In this document: piece by piece, positions 1 through 6,874 of the stretch | How positions within the stretch are numbered: the first letter of the stretch is position 1 | How the letters are laid out: every line of letters begins with the position of its first letter | NCBI RefSeq assembly: GCF_048892425.1 | Contig: NZ_JBLZHU010000015.1 | Span: forward strand, 1-33,347 | Reading direction: 5' to 3' | Origin: Pacificispira sp002696645 | Lineage (GTDB): Bacteria > Pseudomonadota > Alphaproteobacteria > UBA8366 > Aestuariispiraceae | Length of the DNA stretch: 33,347 nt | Translations under genes and position numbers: made by a program | The notes under the pieces: generated by a model | What the model was told of the DNA's origin: nothing | Database searches by the model: none | What the model saw: the letters and a program-made list of their open reading frames with translations, nothing else

Positions 1-111
1 ACCGTTGAGAGTCAGTGAGCGAATATAAAACAGAAAATATACTATATTTAACAATGATATATGACTATATAGAGAATATCAGCGTATCCCAGAGGACCCC
101 TAAAAAACTAA
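1..111. other. AT-rich left flank, probable right end of another integrated element
   Basis: No gene is supported here. The stretch resembles the 108 bases between the integrase start and the third attachment site (26529-26633). Both begin with an ACCG...TTGAGAG block and both carry AGCGTAT about 32 bases before the attachment core (81-87 here, 26601-26607 there). This suggests the promoter-side end of a related, leftward-transcribed integrase gene whose start lies just outside the window. The similarity is short and AT-rich, so this remains an inference. Confidence 0.35.
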
Positions 112-156
112 CTCATAACCTGAAGGTCGTAGGTTCAAATCCTACCCCCGCAACCA
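112..156 (+). repeat. Attachment site copy 1 (3' half of initiator tRNA)
   Basis: This 45-bp direct repeat starts in the CTCATAA anticodon loop and runs through the T-arm (GGTTCAAATCC) to CCCCCGCAACCA, the typical 3' end of bacterial initiator tRNA. It is identical to 16684-16728 and differs by one base from 26634-26678. The sequence upstream does not form the tRNA 5' half, so this is an att copy and not a tRNA gene. Tyrosine integrases commonly recombine in such tRNA 3' halves. Confidence 0.85.
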
Positions 157-172
157 TATATTCCAAACACTT

Positions 173-198
173 AGCCCCGCTCTCACCAGCGGGGCTTC
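173..198 (+). terminator. Hairpin terminator after att copy 1
   Basis: AGCCCCGC (173-180) pairs with GCGGGGCT (189-196) around an 8-base loop, followed by TCTG. The same stem occurs after att copy 2 and a related one after copy 3. It is probably the original tRNA terminator carried along with the integration target. The T-run is poor. Confidence 0.55.
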
Positions 199-204
199 TG
201 CTTG

Positions 205-223
205 GGTAAGCAATAGGTAAGCA
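205..223 (+). repeat. 11-bp-spaced arm-type repeats, type a
   Basis: GGTAAGCA occurs at 205-212 and again at 216-223, an 11-bp period. The position just inside the att site matches the repeat pairs at 16778-16796 and 26747-26765, which differ in sequence. The likely role is arm binding for a tyrosine integrase different from the one encoded at 25188-26525. Confidence 0.5.
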
Positions 224-237
224 GGTGCAAATTGAAT

Positions 238-1398
238 TTAGTTCTGGCCTTGGTGTTGTCTAATCATGTTGCGCGCAATAACGAGTTGTTGGATTTGAGA
301 CGTTCCCTCGTAGAGACGGAATAGTCGGACATCCCTGTAGAAGCGCTCTACGGGGTAATCGGCCATGTATCCTGCGCCACCATGAATTTGCACAGCACGG
401 TCGGCGACCCGGCCGACCATTTCGGAACAGTAAAGTTTGCAGCAACTTGCCTCCAAGGAGACAGCCTCACCCAAATCTCTCCGACGGGCAGCGTCCATAA
501 CCATGCATTTTCCGGCATAAAGTTCTGTGCGACTGTCTGCCAACATTGCCTGAATCAACTGAAATTCGGAAATGGGCGCATTGAATTGGCGCCGGTTCAT
601 TGCGAAGCTAAGTGCATCGTCCAGAAGACGTTCCGCGGCACCAACGCAGACGGCAGAAATATGCAATCGTCCTCGGTCGAGCACTTTCATTGCAGTGCTA
701 AAGCCCCGTCCAGCAATCCCGCCGATAATGGAACTGGCCGGGACGCGGCAGTTTTGAAAGACAACATCAGCGGTCTTGGTCCCGCGTTGCCCCATTTTAC
801 GATCCGGTAGTCCAACGCTCAGCCCAGGCGTGTTGCCTTCCACCAGGAAGGCTGTGATTCCCTTTGCCCCTTCGATTGTCCGGTCGGTTCGGGCCATTAC
901 CGTGAACAAGCCGGCGATGGGCGCATTGGTAATGTATCGCTTTGTGCCATTCAGAATGAAGTCAACTCCGTCCGGATCCGCCGATAGGCTGATTGAGGCT
1001 GCATCGGATCCTGAATCTGGCTCTGTTAGCGCGAAAGAACCAATAACTTCTCCCGAGGCAAGGCGTGGCAACCAAGTCTGCTTCTGTTGTTCTGTGCCAT
1101 CCAAAAGTATTCCCTGAGAACCGATGCCGTTATTCGTTCCAATCAAGGACCGAAATGCGGGTGAGGCGCGCCCCAATCGAAAGGCAAGTTCCACCTCTTC
1201 AACCATGGTTAGGCCAAGCCCACCATACTCTTCTGGGATGGAGAGGCCGAAAAGGCCAAGGTCACGCATCTCGGATACGACGTCGGGTGGAATAGCATTG
1301 TCTTCATCGACCTGTGCTTCTGCCGGGATCAATCGGTCCCGAACAAAACGGTCGATGGTTTCTGTAATTTGCCGAAAGGTATCAGCGTCAAGTGCCAT
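238..1398 (-). CDS. Acyl-CoA dehydrogenase (short/medium-chain type)
   Basis: This 386-residue flavoprotein has the usual acyl-CoA dehydrogenase length. It should catalyse FAD-dependent alpha,beta-dehydrogenation of an acyl-CoA in the cytoplasm, passing electrons to ETF. Visible signatures are ALTEPDSGSDAAS (flavin and substrate binding), the RRQFNAPI segment, the QIHGGAGYMADYPVERFYRD block and the C-terminal YEGTSQIQQ. The Glu before GTSQI is the catalytic base of the short/medium-chain type, and the isovaleryl-type position is Gly here (LDRGRLH). It is last in a leftward operon with the two AtuA-type genes, starting 6 bases after the small one. The substrate cannot be read from sequence. 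Confidence 0.9.
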   Translation of the reverse strand: MALDADTFRQITETIDRFVRDRLIPAEAQVDEDNAIPPDVVSEMRDLGLFGLSIPEEYGGLGLTMVEEVELAFRLGRASPAFRSLIGTNNGIGSQGILLDGTEQQKQTWLPRLASGEVIGSFALTEPDSGSDAASISLSADPDGVDFILNGTKRYITNAPIAGLFTVMARTDRTIEGAKGITAFLVEGNTPGLSVGLPDRKMGQRGTKTADVVFQNCRVPASSIIGGIAGRGFSTAMKVLDRGRLHISAVCVGAAERLLDDALSFAMNRRQFNAPISEFQLIQAMLADSRTELYAGKCMVMDAARRRDLGEAVSLEASCCKLYCSEMVGRVADRAVQIHGGAGYMADYPVERFYRDVRLFRLYEGTSQIQQLVIARNMIRQHQGQN

Positions 1399-1404
1399 GC
1401 CGGT

Positions 1405-1722
1405 CTATTCCTTGATTACCGGCAGGCGCAGAAGGCCATTGCCCATTGCCTTGCCGGTTTGGTCAAGTCGCAGTGTTCGGGTTGCGCCACCACCCAAGGC
1501 ACCGCGCATGATTACAACCACGGCATCGATATTGTCCATGGGGTAAATTTCCACAGCCCCTGTTATCCAGTCGCCAAACAGATCTTTCACCGCTGGCGCA
1601 GTCAGGCTGCGTAACAAGGCGGAATAATCTTCAGGGTGTTTGGCGATCACACCGACGGAGACGACGTCGCCTTTATCCCCAGACCGAACATAGGCAATGT
1701 CGCGAAGTAATGTCATGCTCAT
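1405..1722 (-). CDS. AtuA-like C-terminal domain protein, small subunit
   Basis: This 105-residue protein resembles the short C-terminal domain found in, or beside, AtuA-type (DUF1446) proteins. The recognisable stretches are LRDIAYVRSGDKGD near the N-terminus, followed by GVIAKHPEDYSAL, and a GGGATRTLRLDQTGKAMG segment near the C-terminus. Its start overlaps the stop of the large AtuA gene by 4 bases, so the two are probably translationally coupled and form a two-chain version of a protein that is one chain elsewhere. The biochemical role of the family is not settled. It is linked to acyclic terpene utilisation in Pseudomonas and often sits with CoA-ester catabolic genes. Confidence 0.75.
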   Translation of the reverse strand: MSMTLLRDIAYVRSGDKGDVVSVGVIAKHPEDYSALLRSLTAPAVKDLFGDWITGAVEIYPMDNIDAVVVIMRGALGGGATRTLRLDQTGKAMGNGLLRLPVIKE

Positions 1723-3083
1723 GCCTCCAGAATTTCAACTGTCTGAGAAATGTAAGACCTGGGGATCAGCGTGGACCAGACACCATAGACGGGTCTTGGT
1801 TTCATCGGGGTGCCAAAGGATGTGCCACCAGGCCCCATGATCCAAAGCTGTGCGCAGGCCCGTCGGATTTTCTCGGCTTCGGCCTTGCTTTCCGTATGAA
1901 CCGCAACACGCAGTCCAATCTCCGATGGGTCATAATCTGGCATGGGGGACGCCGGTCCATGCAACATGTTGACGCCGACCAGATCAAAATGAATCGCAGA
2001 GGCCTTTAGGCCCAGTCGTTCAAAACGTTCCCCCAGCGTTTGGCGTGCCTTTTCCGCCCGATCCAGCGCATAGGGCCAGGGGAAGAACATCATGCCTTCG
2101 CCGATCCACCCATCTTCATAGCCAACGACCATCTTTAACAATTCTGGGCGCGCCGCCCCCGCCATGTTGGTCAGCCGCACCCGGTCATTGCCTTGATCGT
2201 CGATTTTCACCTTACAAAAATCTGCAATGCCGTCTGGCATCAGATAGCGGGATGGATCCCCGATTTCATAGACCAGGTGTTCCTTTACGGTAAACTCATC
2301 AACACGACCGCCAGTGCCTGGAAGTTTGGTGACGGTCGCGGATCCATTGGAGTCGAATTCGACAATTGGAAAGCCCACGCGCCCCATATTTGGCATGTCG
2401 GAAAATCGTGAGGACATGCCCCCTGTTGTCGCCGCCGCGCATTCCACAATATGGCCAACCGTGATCGCTGCGGCGATCCGGTCTGTATATGTGTCAGAAT
2501 AGGTCCATCCAAATTCATGCATAACAGGGCCAACATACAGCGCGTTATCTGATACCCGCCCGGCAATCACCACATCAGCCCCTTGCTCAAGCGCAGACAC
2601 GATTCCAGAAGAGTCGGTGTAAACATTTGCAGAAACAATGCGGTTTCGCAGAGCAGCAAGATCCTGCTCCCCCGTATCCATATTGGTAAGGTCGTGCCCG
2701 GCCACCAACAATTCATCCAGGCGCGGCAGCATGTCATCGCCTTCAACGACAGCAATTTTTGTGCCCGTCAATCCCAGGTCGCGCGCCAGGTCTCGGACCT
2801 TCTCCGCACCAGCCCGAGGATTGGCCCCACCGCCATTACAAATAATCGTTGTCCCGGCCTTACGTGCCAAAGGCAGCAATTCTCGCATATGGGTGGTCAG
2901 GTCGGGAACATAGCCCAAGGATGGGTCTTTTAATCGTTGGCGTTGAAGCAGCGCCATGGTCAGCTCTGCCAGGTAATCCATCGACAGATAGTCCAGAGAG
3001 CCCTGCTCCAGTAACTCTACGGCCGGGTCCAGCGCGTCACCCCAAAACCCCGACCCAGACCCCAACCGCAGTTGCTTTTTCAT
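1719..3083 (-). CDS. AtuA-type (DUF1446) acyclic terpene utilisation family protein
   Basis: This 454-residue cytoplasmic protein starts LRLGSGSGFWGDALDPAVELLE, the characteristic opening of the DUF1446/AtuA family. Further family blocks are LDYLSMDYLAELTMALLQ, ICNGGGANPRAGAEKVRDLA and ADVVIAGRVSDNALYVGP. It is the first gene of a leftward operon (large AtuA, small AtuA, acyl-CoA dehydrogenase) that diverges from the crotonase operon across a 257-base promoter region. The rest of the citronellol/geraniol (Atu) pathway is absent: there is no biotin-dependent geranyl-CoA carboxylase. The terpene label should therefore be taken as a family name only. Confidence 0.85.
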   Translation of the reverse strand: MKKQLRLGSGSGFWGDALDPAVELLEQGSLDYLSMDYLAELTMALLQRQRLKDPSLGYVPDLTTHMRELLPLARKAGTTIICNGGGANPRAGAEKVRDLARDLGLTGTKIAVVEGDDMLPRLDELLVAGHDLTNMDTGEQDLAALRNRIVSANVYTDSSGIVSALEQGADVVIAGRVSDNALYVGPVMHEFGWTYSDTYTDRIAAAITVGHIVECAAATTGGMSSRFSDMPNMGRVGFPIVEFDSNGSATVTKLPGTGGRVDEFTVKEHLVYEIGDPSRYLMPDGIADFCKVKIDDQGNDRVRLTNMAGAARPELLKMVVGYEDGWIGEGMMFFPWPYALDRAEKARQTLGERFERLGLKASAIHFDLVGVNMLHGPASPMPDYDPSEIGLRVAVHTESKAEAEKIRRACAQLWIMGPGGTSFGTPMKPRPVYGVWSTLIPRSYISQTVEILEA

Positions 3084-3226
3084 TCCCTGCTCCTGATCAT
3101 TCTAAACGCGGGTCTATGCCTGTCGTTCGCCCACAATTTTGGGGCGTCGAGGCCTCAACAAAACAGCCAAATTCTTCATCTAAAATTGCTTGTTCAAAAT
3201 GGATTGTCAACGAGTTTTTGAAATTC

Positions 3227-3245
3227 AATTCCGCAAGATGGAATT
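3227..3245. promoter_or_regulatory. Putative IclR operator 1, divergent promoter
   Basis: AATTCC-N7-GGAATT, read as AATTCCGCAAGATGGAATT, is a perfect inverted repeat in the divergent region between the AtuA operon and the crotonase operon. A related motif occurs at 10081-10099 and 16604-16622. Promoter-like TTGACA on the minus strand (3205-3210) and TTGACC on the plus strand (about 3250) flank it. The likely ligand is one of the two IclR proteins encoded at 10971-12659. Confidence 0.55.
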
Positions 3246-3340
3246 ATTTATTGACCTAAAAGAGCACTATGCCTAGGGTAAATGACGGTCACGTATGGTC
3301 ATGAAGCGGTTGGGAAATTCCGCTGGTAAAAGGGATATTG

Positions 3341-4126
3341 ATGATGGGGGCGGATGAGCCGATTCTGTTTCGCAGTCACAATGGTATCGCCCGCATTACG
3401 GTGAACCGGCCCCAGCAGCGAAATGCGATCAACATCGCAGCGGCCAATCGCTTGACCGAGCTATGGGACTTGATTGATGACGATGACAGCATCCGCTGTG
3501 TCATACTGGATGCGGTACCCTGTGGTACGTTCTGTGCCGGGATGGATCTGAAACAGATGGCAGAGTATCGATCGGGTGGCGACGATATCCTGACCCATAT
3601 GACAGACCCATTTCAGATGCGGATGCGGACGGTCACTAAACCGATTGTGGCTGCCCTTGTTGGGCACTTTGTGGGGGCTGGTTTGTTGTTGGCGATGCAT
3701 GCAGATATTCGCATTGCCTTTCGCGAAGCCCTGGCCAGCATTCCAGAGGTCCGCCATGGTCGTGGAACATCCTGGATGGTCCCGATGCTGTGGATGATTC
3801 CCCAACCAATTTTGGCTGAAATGGCCCTGACAGGTGCGCCTGTCACGTCAACCGTGTTGGCGCAGTATGGATTTATCAATCATGTCTGCGACAGTATTGA
3901 GAATGTGACGCGACGGGCTGATCAGATCGCGACAGTCATTGCAAACAATGCCCCGCTGTCGGTGCGTGCCGCGAAAGCAACCCTTGCGGCGGGAATGGAT
4001 CTGGGCTGTGCAGAGGGGCTTGCACGCGCCGAAGCGCTGCATGTGCCTGTCTATAAAAGCAATGATGCCAAAGAGGGGCCAAGGGCCTTTGTGGAAGGCC
4101 GTCCACCCGTTTGGACCGGCACATAA
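3341..4126 (+). CDS. Enoyl-CoA hydratase/isomerase (crotonase) family protein 1
   Basis: This 261-residue crotonase-fold protein probably hydrates or isomerises an enoyl-CoA. The N-terminal core ITVNRPQQRNAI and the CoA and oxyanion regions PCGTFCAGMDLK and GHFVGAG are clear. One candidate acidic catalytic residue is the Glu of PEVRHGRG; the second Glu of classical hydratases is not obvious, so the exact reaction is open. The ATG at 3341 follows AAAAGGG at a suitable distance. It heads a rightward operon with the MaoC-type hydratase, the acyl-CoA dehydrogenase and the flavin reductase. It is a close paralogue of the protein at 10153-10938, sharing PCGTFCAGMDLK and the DAKEGPRAF/DAQEGPRAF C-terminal block. 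Confidence 0.85.
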   Translation: MMGADEPILFRSHNGIARITVNRPQQRNAINIAAANRLTELWDLIDDDDSIRCVILDAVPCGTFCAGMDLKQMAEYRSGGDDILTHMTDPFQMRMRTVTKPIVAALVGHFVGAGLLLAMHADIRIAFREALASIPEVRHGRGTSWMVPMLWMIPQPILAEMALTGAPVTSTVLAQYGFINHVCDSIENVTRRADQIATVIANNAPLSVRAAKATLAAGMDLGCAEGLARAEALHVPVYKSNDAKEGPRAFVEGRPPVWTGT

Positions 4127-4150
4127 CTTCAAACAGGAAGAGAAACACAG

Positions 4151-4636
4151 ATGATCGACAATCCTTATCCGGACCTGGTCGTAGGGGACGTTAAGACATC
4201 CCGCGGGCGCACGCTGACCGAAACGGATGTTGTTAACTTCTGCATGCTGACCGGCAATTGGCTTGAGATCCATTCCAACACGGAGTTTGCGAAAAATGCT
4301 CTCTATGGCCAACGCCTGGTGCAGGGGTCTCTCGTTTTTTCCATCGTCAATGCGCTGATCCCCTTCGACTCGACGGTTGTTGAGGCATTCTATGGCATCG
4401 ATAAGCTGCGTTTTCTAAAGCCAAGCTTTATCGGCGACACAGTTTGGGCGCGGTCAGAAATCACCGCGCTGAAACCAAAAGAGAATGGCGCCGGTGTCGC
4501 AACGATGGAGCTGAAGGGCATGAACCAGCGTACGGAAGTAATCTTACGCTGTGACTTCCATCTGCTCATTCGCGCGAAACGTCTCATTCCATCCAGCAGC
4601 AATCCCTTTGAATCTGAGGAGCAGTCATCATCATGA
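4151..4636 (+). CDS. MaoC-like (R)-specific hydratase/dehydratase
   Basis: This 161-residue single hot-dog domain protein fits the MaoC family, which hydrates or dehydrates acyl-CoA thioesters. The region ETDVVNFCMLTGNWLEIHSN matches the family's hydratase segment, in which an Asp/Asn and His act on the substrate; here Asn and His are visible (GNWLEIH). GQRLVQGSLVFSIVNALIP is the following conserved helix. It lies 24 bases after the crotonase gene with an AGGAAG ribosome site. Its stop overlaps the start of the next gene (ATGA, 4633-4636), pointing to coupled translation. The Ser-rich C-terminal tail (SSSNPFESEEQSSS) looks disordered. Confidence 0.85.
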   Translation: MIDNPYPDLVVGDVKTSRGRTLTETDVVNFCMLTGNWLEIHSNTEFAKNALYGQRLVQGSLVFSIVNALIPFDSTVVEAFYGIDKLRFLKPSFIGDTVWARSEITALKPKENGAGVATMELKGMNQRTEVILRCDFHLLIRAKRLIPSSSNPFESEEQSSS

Positions 4637-5775
4637 ATTTCCTGAACACCGAACAGACTACCTGGCGTGAAACCGTGGATCGTTTCATGGAAAAGGAAAT
4701 CACCCGCGAATACATTCGGGAGCATGATGCCGAACGCGCCTATCCCTATTCTGCCTATGAACGGATTGCCGCAGAAGGATGGCTAAGGCTTCTGATCCCA
4801 GAGGAGTTTGGCGGCTTTGGCGGGGATATCTTTGATTACGCCCTTATGTGCGAAGGCCTTGGGAAGTTTGGCTTCGACTTTGCCACCACGGTTCTGGTGC
4901 CAACCTTTACAGCGATGAACATCGTCAAATTTGGCAATGATGATCAAAAGGCGGCCTATCTGGAACCGTTTATGTCCGGGAAAATGCGGTTCTCCATCTC
5001 AATTTCTGAACCGTCGGCTGGCTCTGACGCCGCCTCAACAAAGACCAGGGCGCGCCTGGATAAGGACCATTACATCGTAAAGGGCCAAAAACTGTGGTGC
5101 AGCGGTGCCGCCGCGCGCGATGTTGTGATCGCCATGCTGGTCCGGACAGATTCCGATGTGGCAAAGCACAAGGGACTGTCTGTCCTGCTGATCCCAAATG
5201 ATACGGCGGGTCTGGACATTCGCAAACTGCCGACCTTGGCGCGGCGTGCCACTGGGACCACGGAAATTTTCGTCGATGATGCGATGGTTCCCGCCAGGAA
5301 CCTACTGGGCCAGGAAGGGCAGGGATGGGAAATCATCACAGACCATTTGGAATTAGAACGCATCGCAGTGTCCGCTGCCTATGTTGGAAATGCCCAAACG
5401 GCGGTCGATGATGCACTGACCTATGCCCATCAGCGGGAGCAATTTAATCAGCCAATTTTCGACTTTCAAGTGATCCGCCATATGTTGGCGGATATGCAAA
5501 CGCAGGTCGATGCAGCGCGGTTGCTTGTCTACAGGGCTGCGGAACTGGCAGCACGGCATCAGCCCTGCGCGAAAGAAGTGGCGATGGCGAAGTTGTTCTC
5601 GTCAGAGACGTTGCAAACTGTTTCCCGCCAGGGGATGCAAATTCTTGGCGGCCATTCGATGCTGCCAGAAGCAGATATGGAGCGTTATTTCAGAGAGGGC
5701 ATGCAATGCACAATTGGGGGGGGCACGTCCCAGATCCAGCGAACCATTATCAGTAAAGCCATGCGGCAAAGATGA
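4633..5775 (+). CDS. Acyl-CoA dehydrogenase (isovaleryl-type active site)
   Basis: This 380-residue FAD-dependent acyl-CoA dehydrogenase has SEPSAGSDAAST and the C-terminal GGGTSQIQRTIISKAM. The Glu before GTSQI that acts as base in short/medium-chain enzymes is replaced by Gly. A Glu is present instead at residue 242 in LELERIAVSAAYVG, the position used by isovaleryl-CoA and long-chain dehydrogenases. That suggests a branched or bulky acyl-CoA substrate. It is coupled by a 4-base overlap to the MaoC-type gene, and the flavin reductase follows 7 bases downstream. The dehydrogenase at 238-1398 carries the other type of active site, so the two probably work on different steps. Confidence 0.9.
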   Translation: MNFLNTEQTTWRETVDRFMEKEITREYIREHDAERAYPYSAYERIAAEGWLRLLIPEEFGGFGGDIFDYALMCEGLGKFGFDFATTVLVPTFTAMNIVKFGNDDQKAAYLEPFMSGKMRFSISISEPSAGSDAASTKTRARLDKDHYIVKGQKLWCSGAAARDVVIAMLVRTDSDVAKHKGLSVLLIPNDTAGLDIRKLPTLARRATGTTEIFVDDAMVPARNLLGQEGQGWEIITDHLELERIAVSAAYVGNAQTAVDDALTYAHQREQFNQPIFDFQVIRHMLADMQTQVDAARLLVYRAAELAARHQPCAKEVAMAKLFSSETLQTVSRQGMQILGGHSMLPEADMERYFREGMQCTIGGGTSQIQRTIISKAMRQR

Positions 5776-5782
5776 GGGTGTG

Positions 5783-6874
5783 ATGCTGTTCACCCCCCTG
5801 AATCTGCGAGAGTTAACACTTGAAAACCGCATCGTTGTGTCCCCGATGCAAACCTATTCAGCGCCACCGGATGGGGCACCGACAGCTTGGCATAGGGGCC
5901 ATCTGTCGCGGTTTTCGCTGGGTGGCGCGGGGCTGGTTATGGTGGAAGCAACCGCAGTCTCGCCAGAGGGACGGTCGACCAATGCTGATTTGGGACTATG
6001 GTCTGACCCCCAAGAAATGGCCTTTCACAGTCTCGTGGACTCAGTTCACGCTTGTGGGTCCCCGGTTGGCCTGCAGATACAGCATGCCGGTCGTAAGGCC
6101 AGCACAAACGTCCCCTGGGAGGGGTTCAAGCCTGTGGCCCCGCCCCCGGACGCAGCCGTTATTGGGCCTACGGATATCGGCATTCCTGGCGGGCATATGC
6201 CGATCCCCATTCAAACGCGGGATATGGAACGCCTGATTGGGTGTTATCAGGACGCGGCGCTGCGTGCGGACCGGGCGGGATTCGATCTAATCGAAATCCA
6301 TATGGCGCATGGCTATCTATTGCACAGCTTTCTATCCCCCCTGGCCAACTACCGAGTGGATGAGTATGGCGGTACCCTGGAGAACCGGATGCGGTTTCCA
6401 CTGCGTGTGGTTGAGGCTGTGCGCAAGGTTTGGCCGAATGCGAAGCCCTTGTCGTGCCGGTTGTCTTGCGTAGATGGTGTTGGGATTGGTTGGTCGATTG
6501 AGGACTCAACCGTTCTGGCACAGGAACTGCTTTCGATTGGTGTGGATGTGATTGATTGCTCCTCTGGCGGTATGGCGCTGCCGCGAAAGGATATGTTGGT
6601 GCCACGCGGACCTGGCTTTCAGGTCCCGTTTGCCAAGGCATTAAAGGCCCAAACAGGGGCAACGGTAATGGCCGTTGGCGGCATTACACAGGCCATCCAA
6701 GCCGAAGATATTCTCCAGCGTGGGGAGGCTGATCTGATTGCGGTCGGGCGAGAGATGCTGGTAAATCCAAATTGGGCCGTGCAGGCCGCAAACACTTTGG
6801 ATGAGTTACAATCCTGGTCTCACTGGCCGACACCCTTTGGATGGTGGCTGGCACGCCGTGCCAGACCACATTGA
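5783..6874 (+). CDS. NADH:flavin oxidoreductase, Old Yellow Enzyme family
   Basis: This FMN-dependent TIM-barrel ene-reductase of 363 residues starts at the ATG 5783, preceded by GAGGGTGTG; the reading frame is open further upstream but that part only overlaps the preceding gene. Family signatures are TPLNLRELTLENRIVVSPM, LQIQHAGRKAS, and the block DLIEIHMAHGYLLHSFLSP followed by NYRVDEYGGTLENRMRFP. There is no C-terminal Fe-S or second flavin domain, so it is the short YqjM-like form and not a full 2,4-dienoyl-CoA reductase. It would reduce an activated C=C bond of an intermediate. Its stop codon directly abuts that of the convergent TRAP gene. Confidence 0.9.
   Translation: MLFTPLNLRELTLENRIVVSPMQTYSAPPDGAPTAWHRGHLSRFSLGGAGLVMVEATAVSPEGRSTNADLGLWSDPQEMAFHSLVDSVHACGSPVGLQIQHAGRKASTNVPWEGFKPVAPPPDAAVIGPTDIGIPGGHMPIPIQTRDMERLIGCYQDAALRADRAGFDLIEIHMAHGYLLHSFLSPLANYRVDEYGGTLENRMRFPLRVVEAVRKVWPNAKPLSCRLSCVDGVGIGWSIEDSTVLAQELLSIGVDVIDCSSGGMALPRKDMLVPRGPGFQVPFAKALKAQTGATVMAVGGITQAIQAEDILQRGEADLIAVGREMLVNPNWAVQAANTLDELQSWSHWPTPFGWWLARRARPH
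6844..6869. terminator. Hairpin at a zero-gap convergent junction
   Basis: GTGG-CTGGCA (6844-6853), loop CGCCG, then TGCCAG (6859-6864), one unpaired A, and CCAC form a stable stem inside the last codons of the reductase gene, five bases before the convergent TRAP permease stop. There is no T-run. It could slow or end transcription from both sides, but this is inferred from position only. Confidence 0.3.

Noticed and set aside
112..156. A complete initiator tRNA gene at the att repeats
   Set aside because: Only the 3' half from the anticodon loop is present. The upstream bases at all three copies do not supply acceptor, D-arm and anticodon 5' strands.
238..3083. Citronellol/geraniol (Atu) or leucine degradation operon
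   Set aside because: AtuA-type and acyl-CoA dehydrogenase genes are present, but the biotin-dependent carboxylase subunits and the lyase that define these pathways are absent.
5510..5782. Upstream extension of the flavin oxidoreductase frame
   Set aside because: This part overlaps the acyl-CoA dehydrogenase gene and has no family similarity. The ATG at 5783 has a good ribosome site and starts the family sequence.
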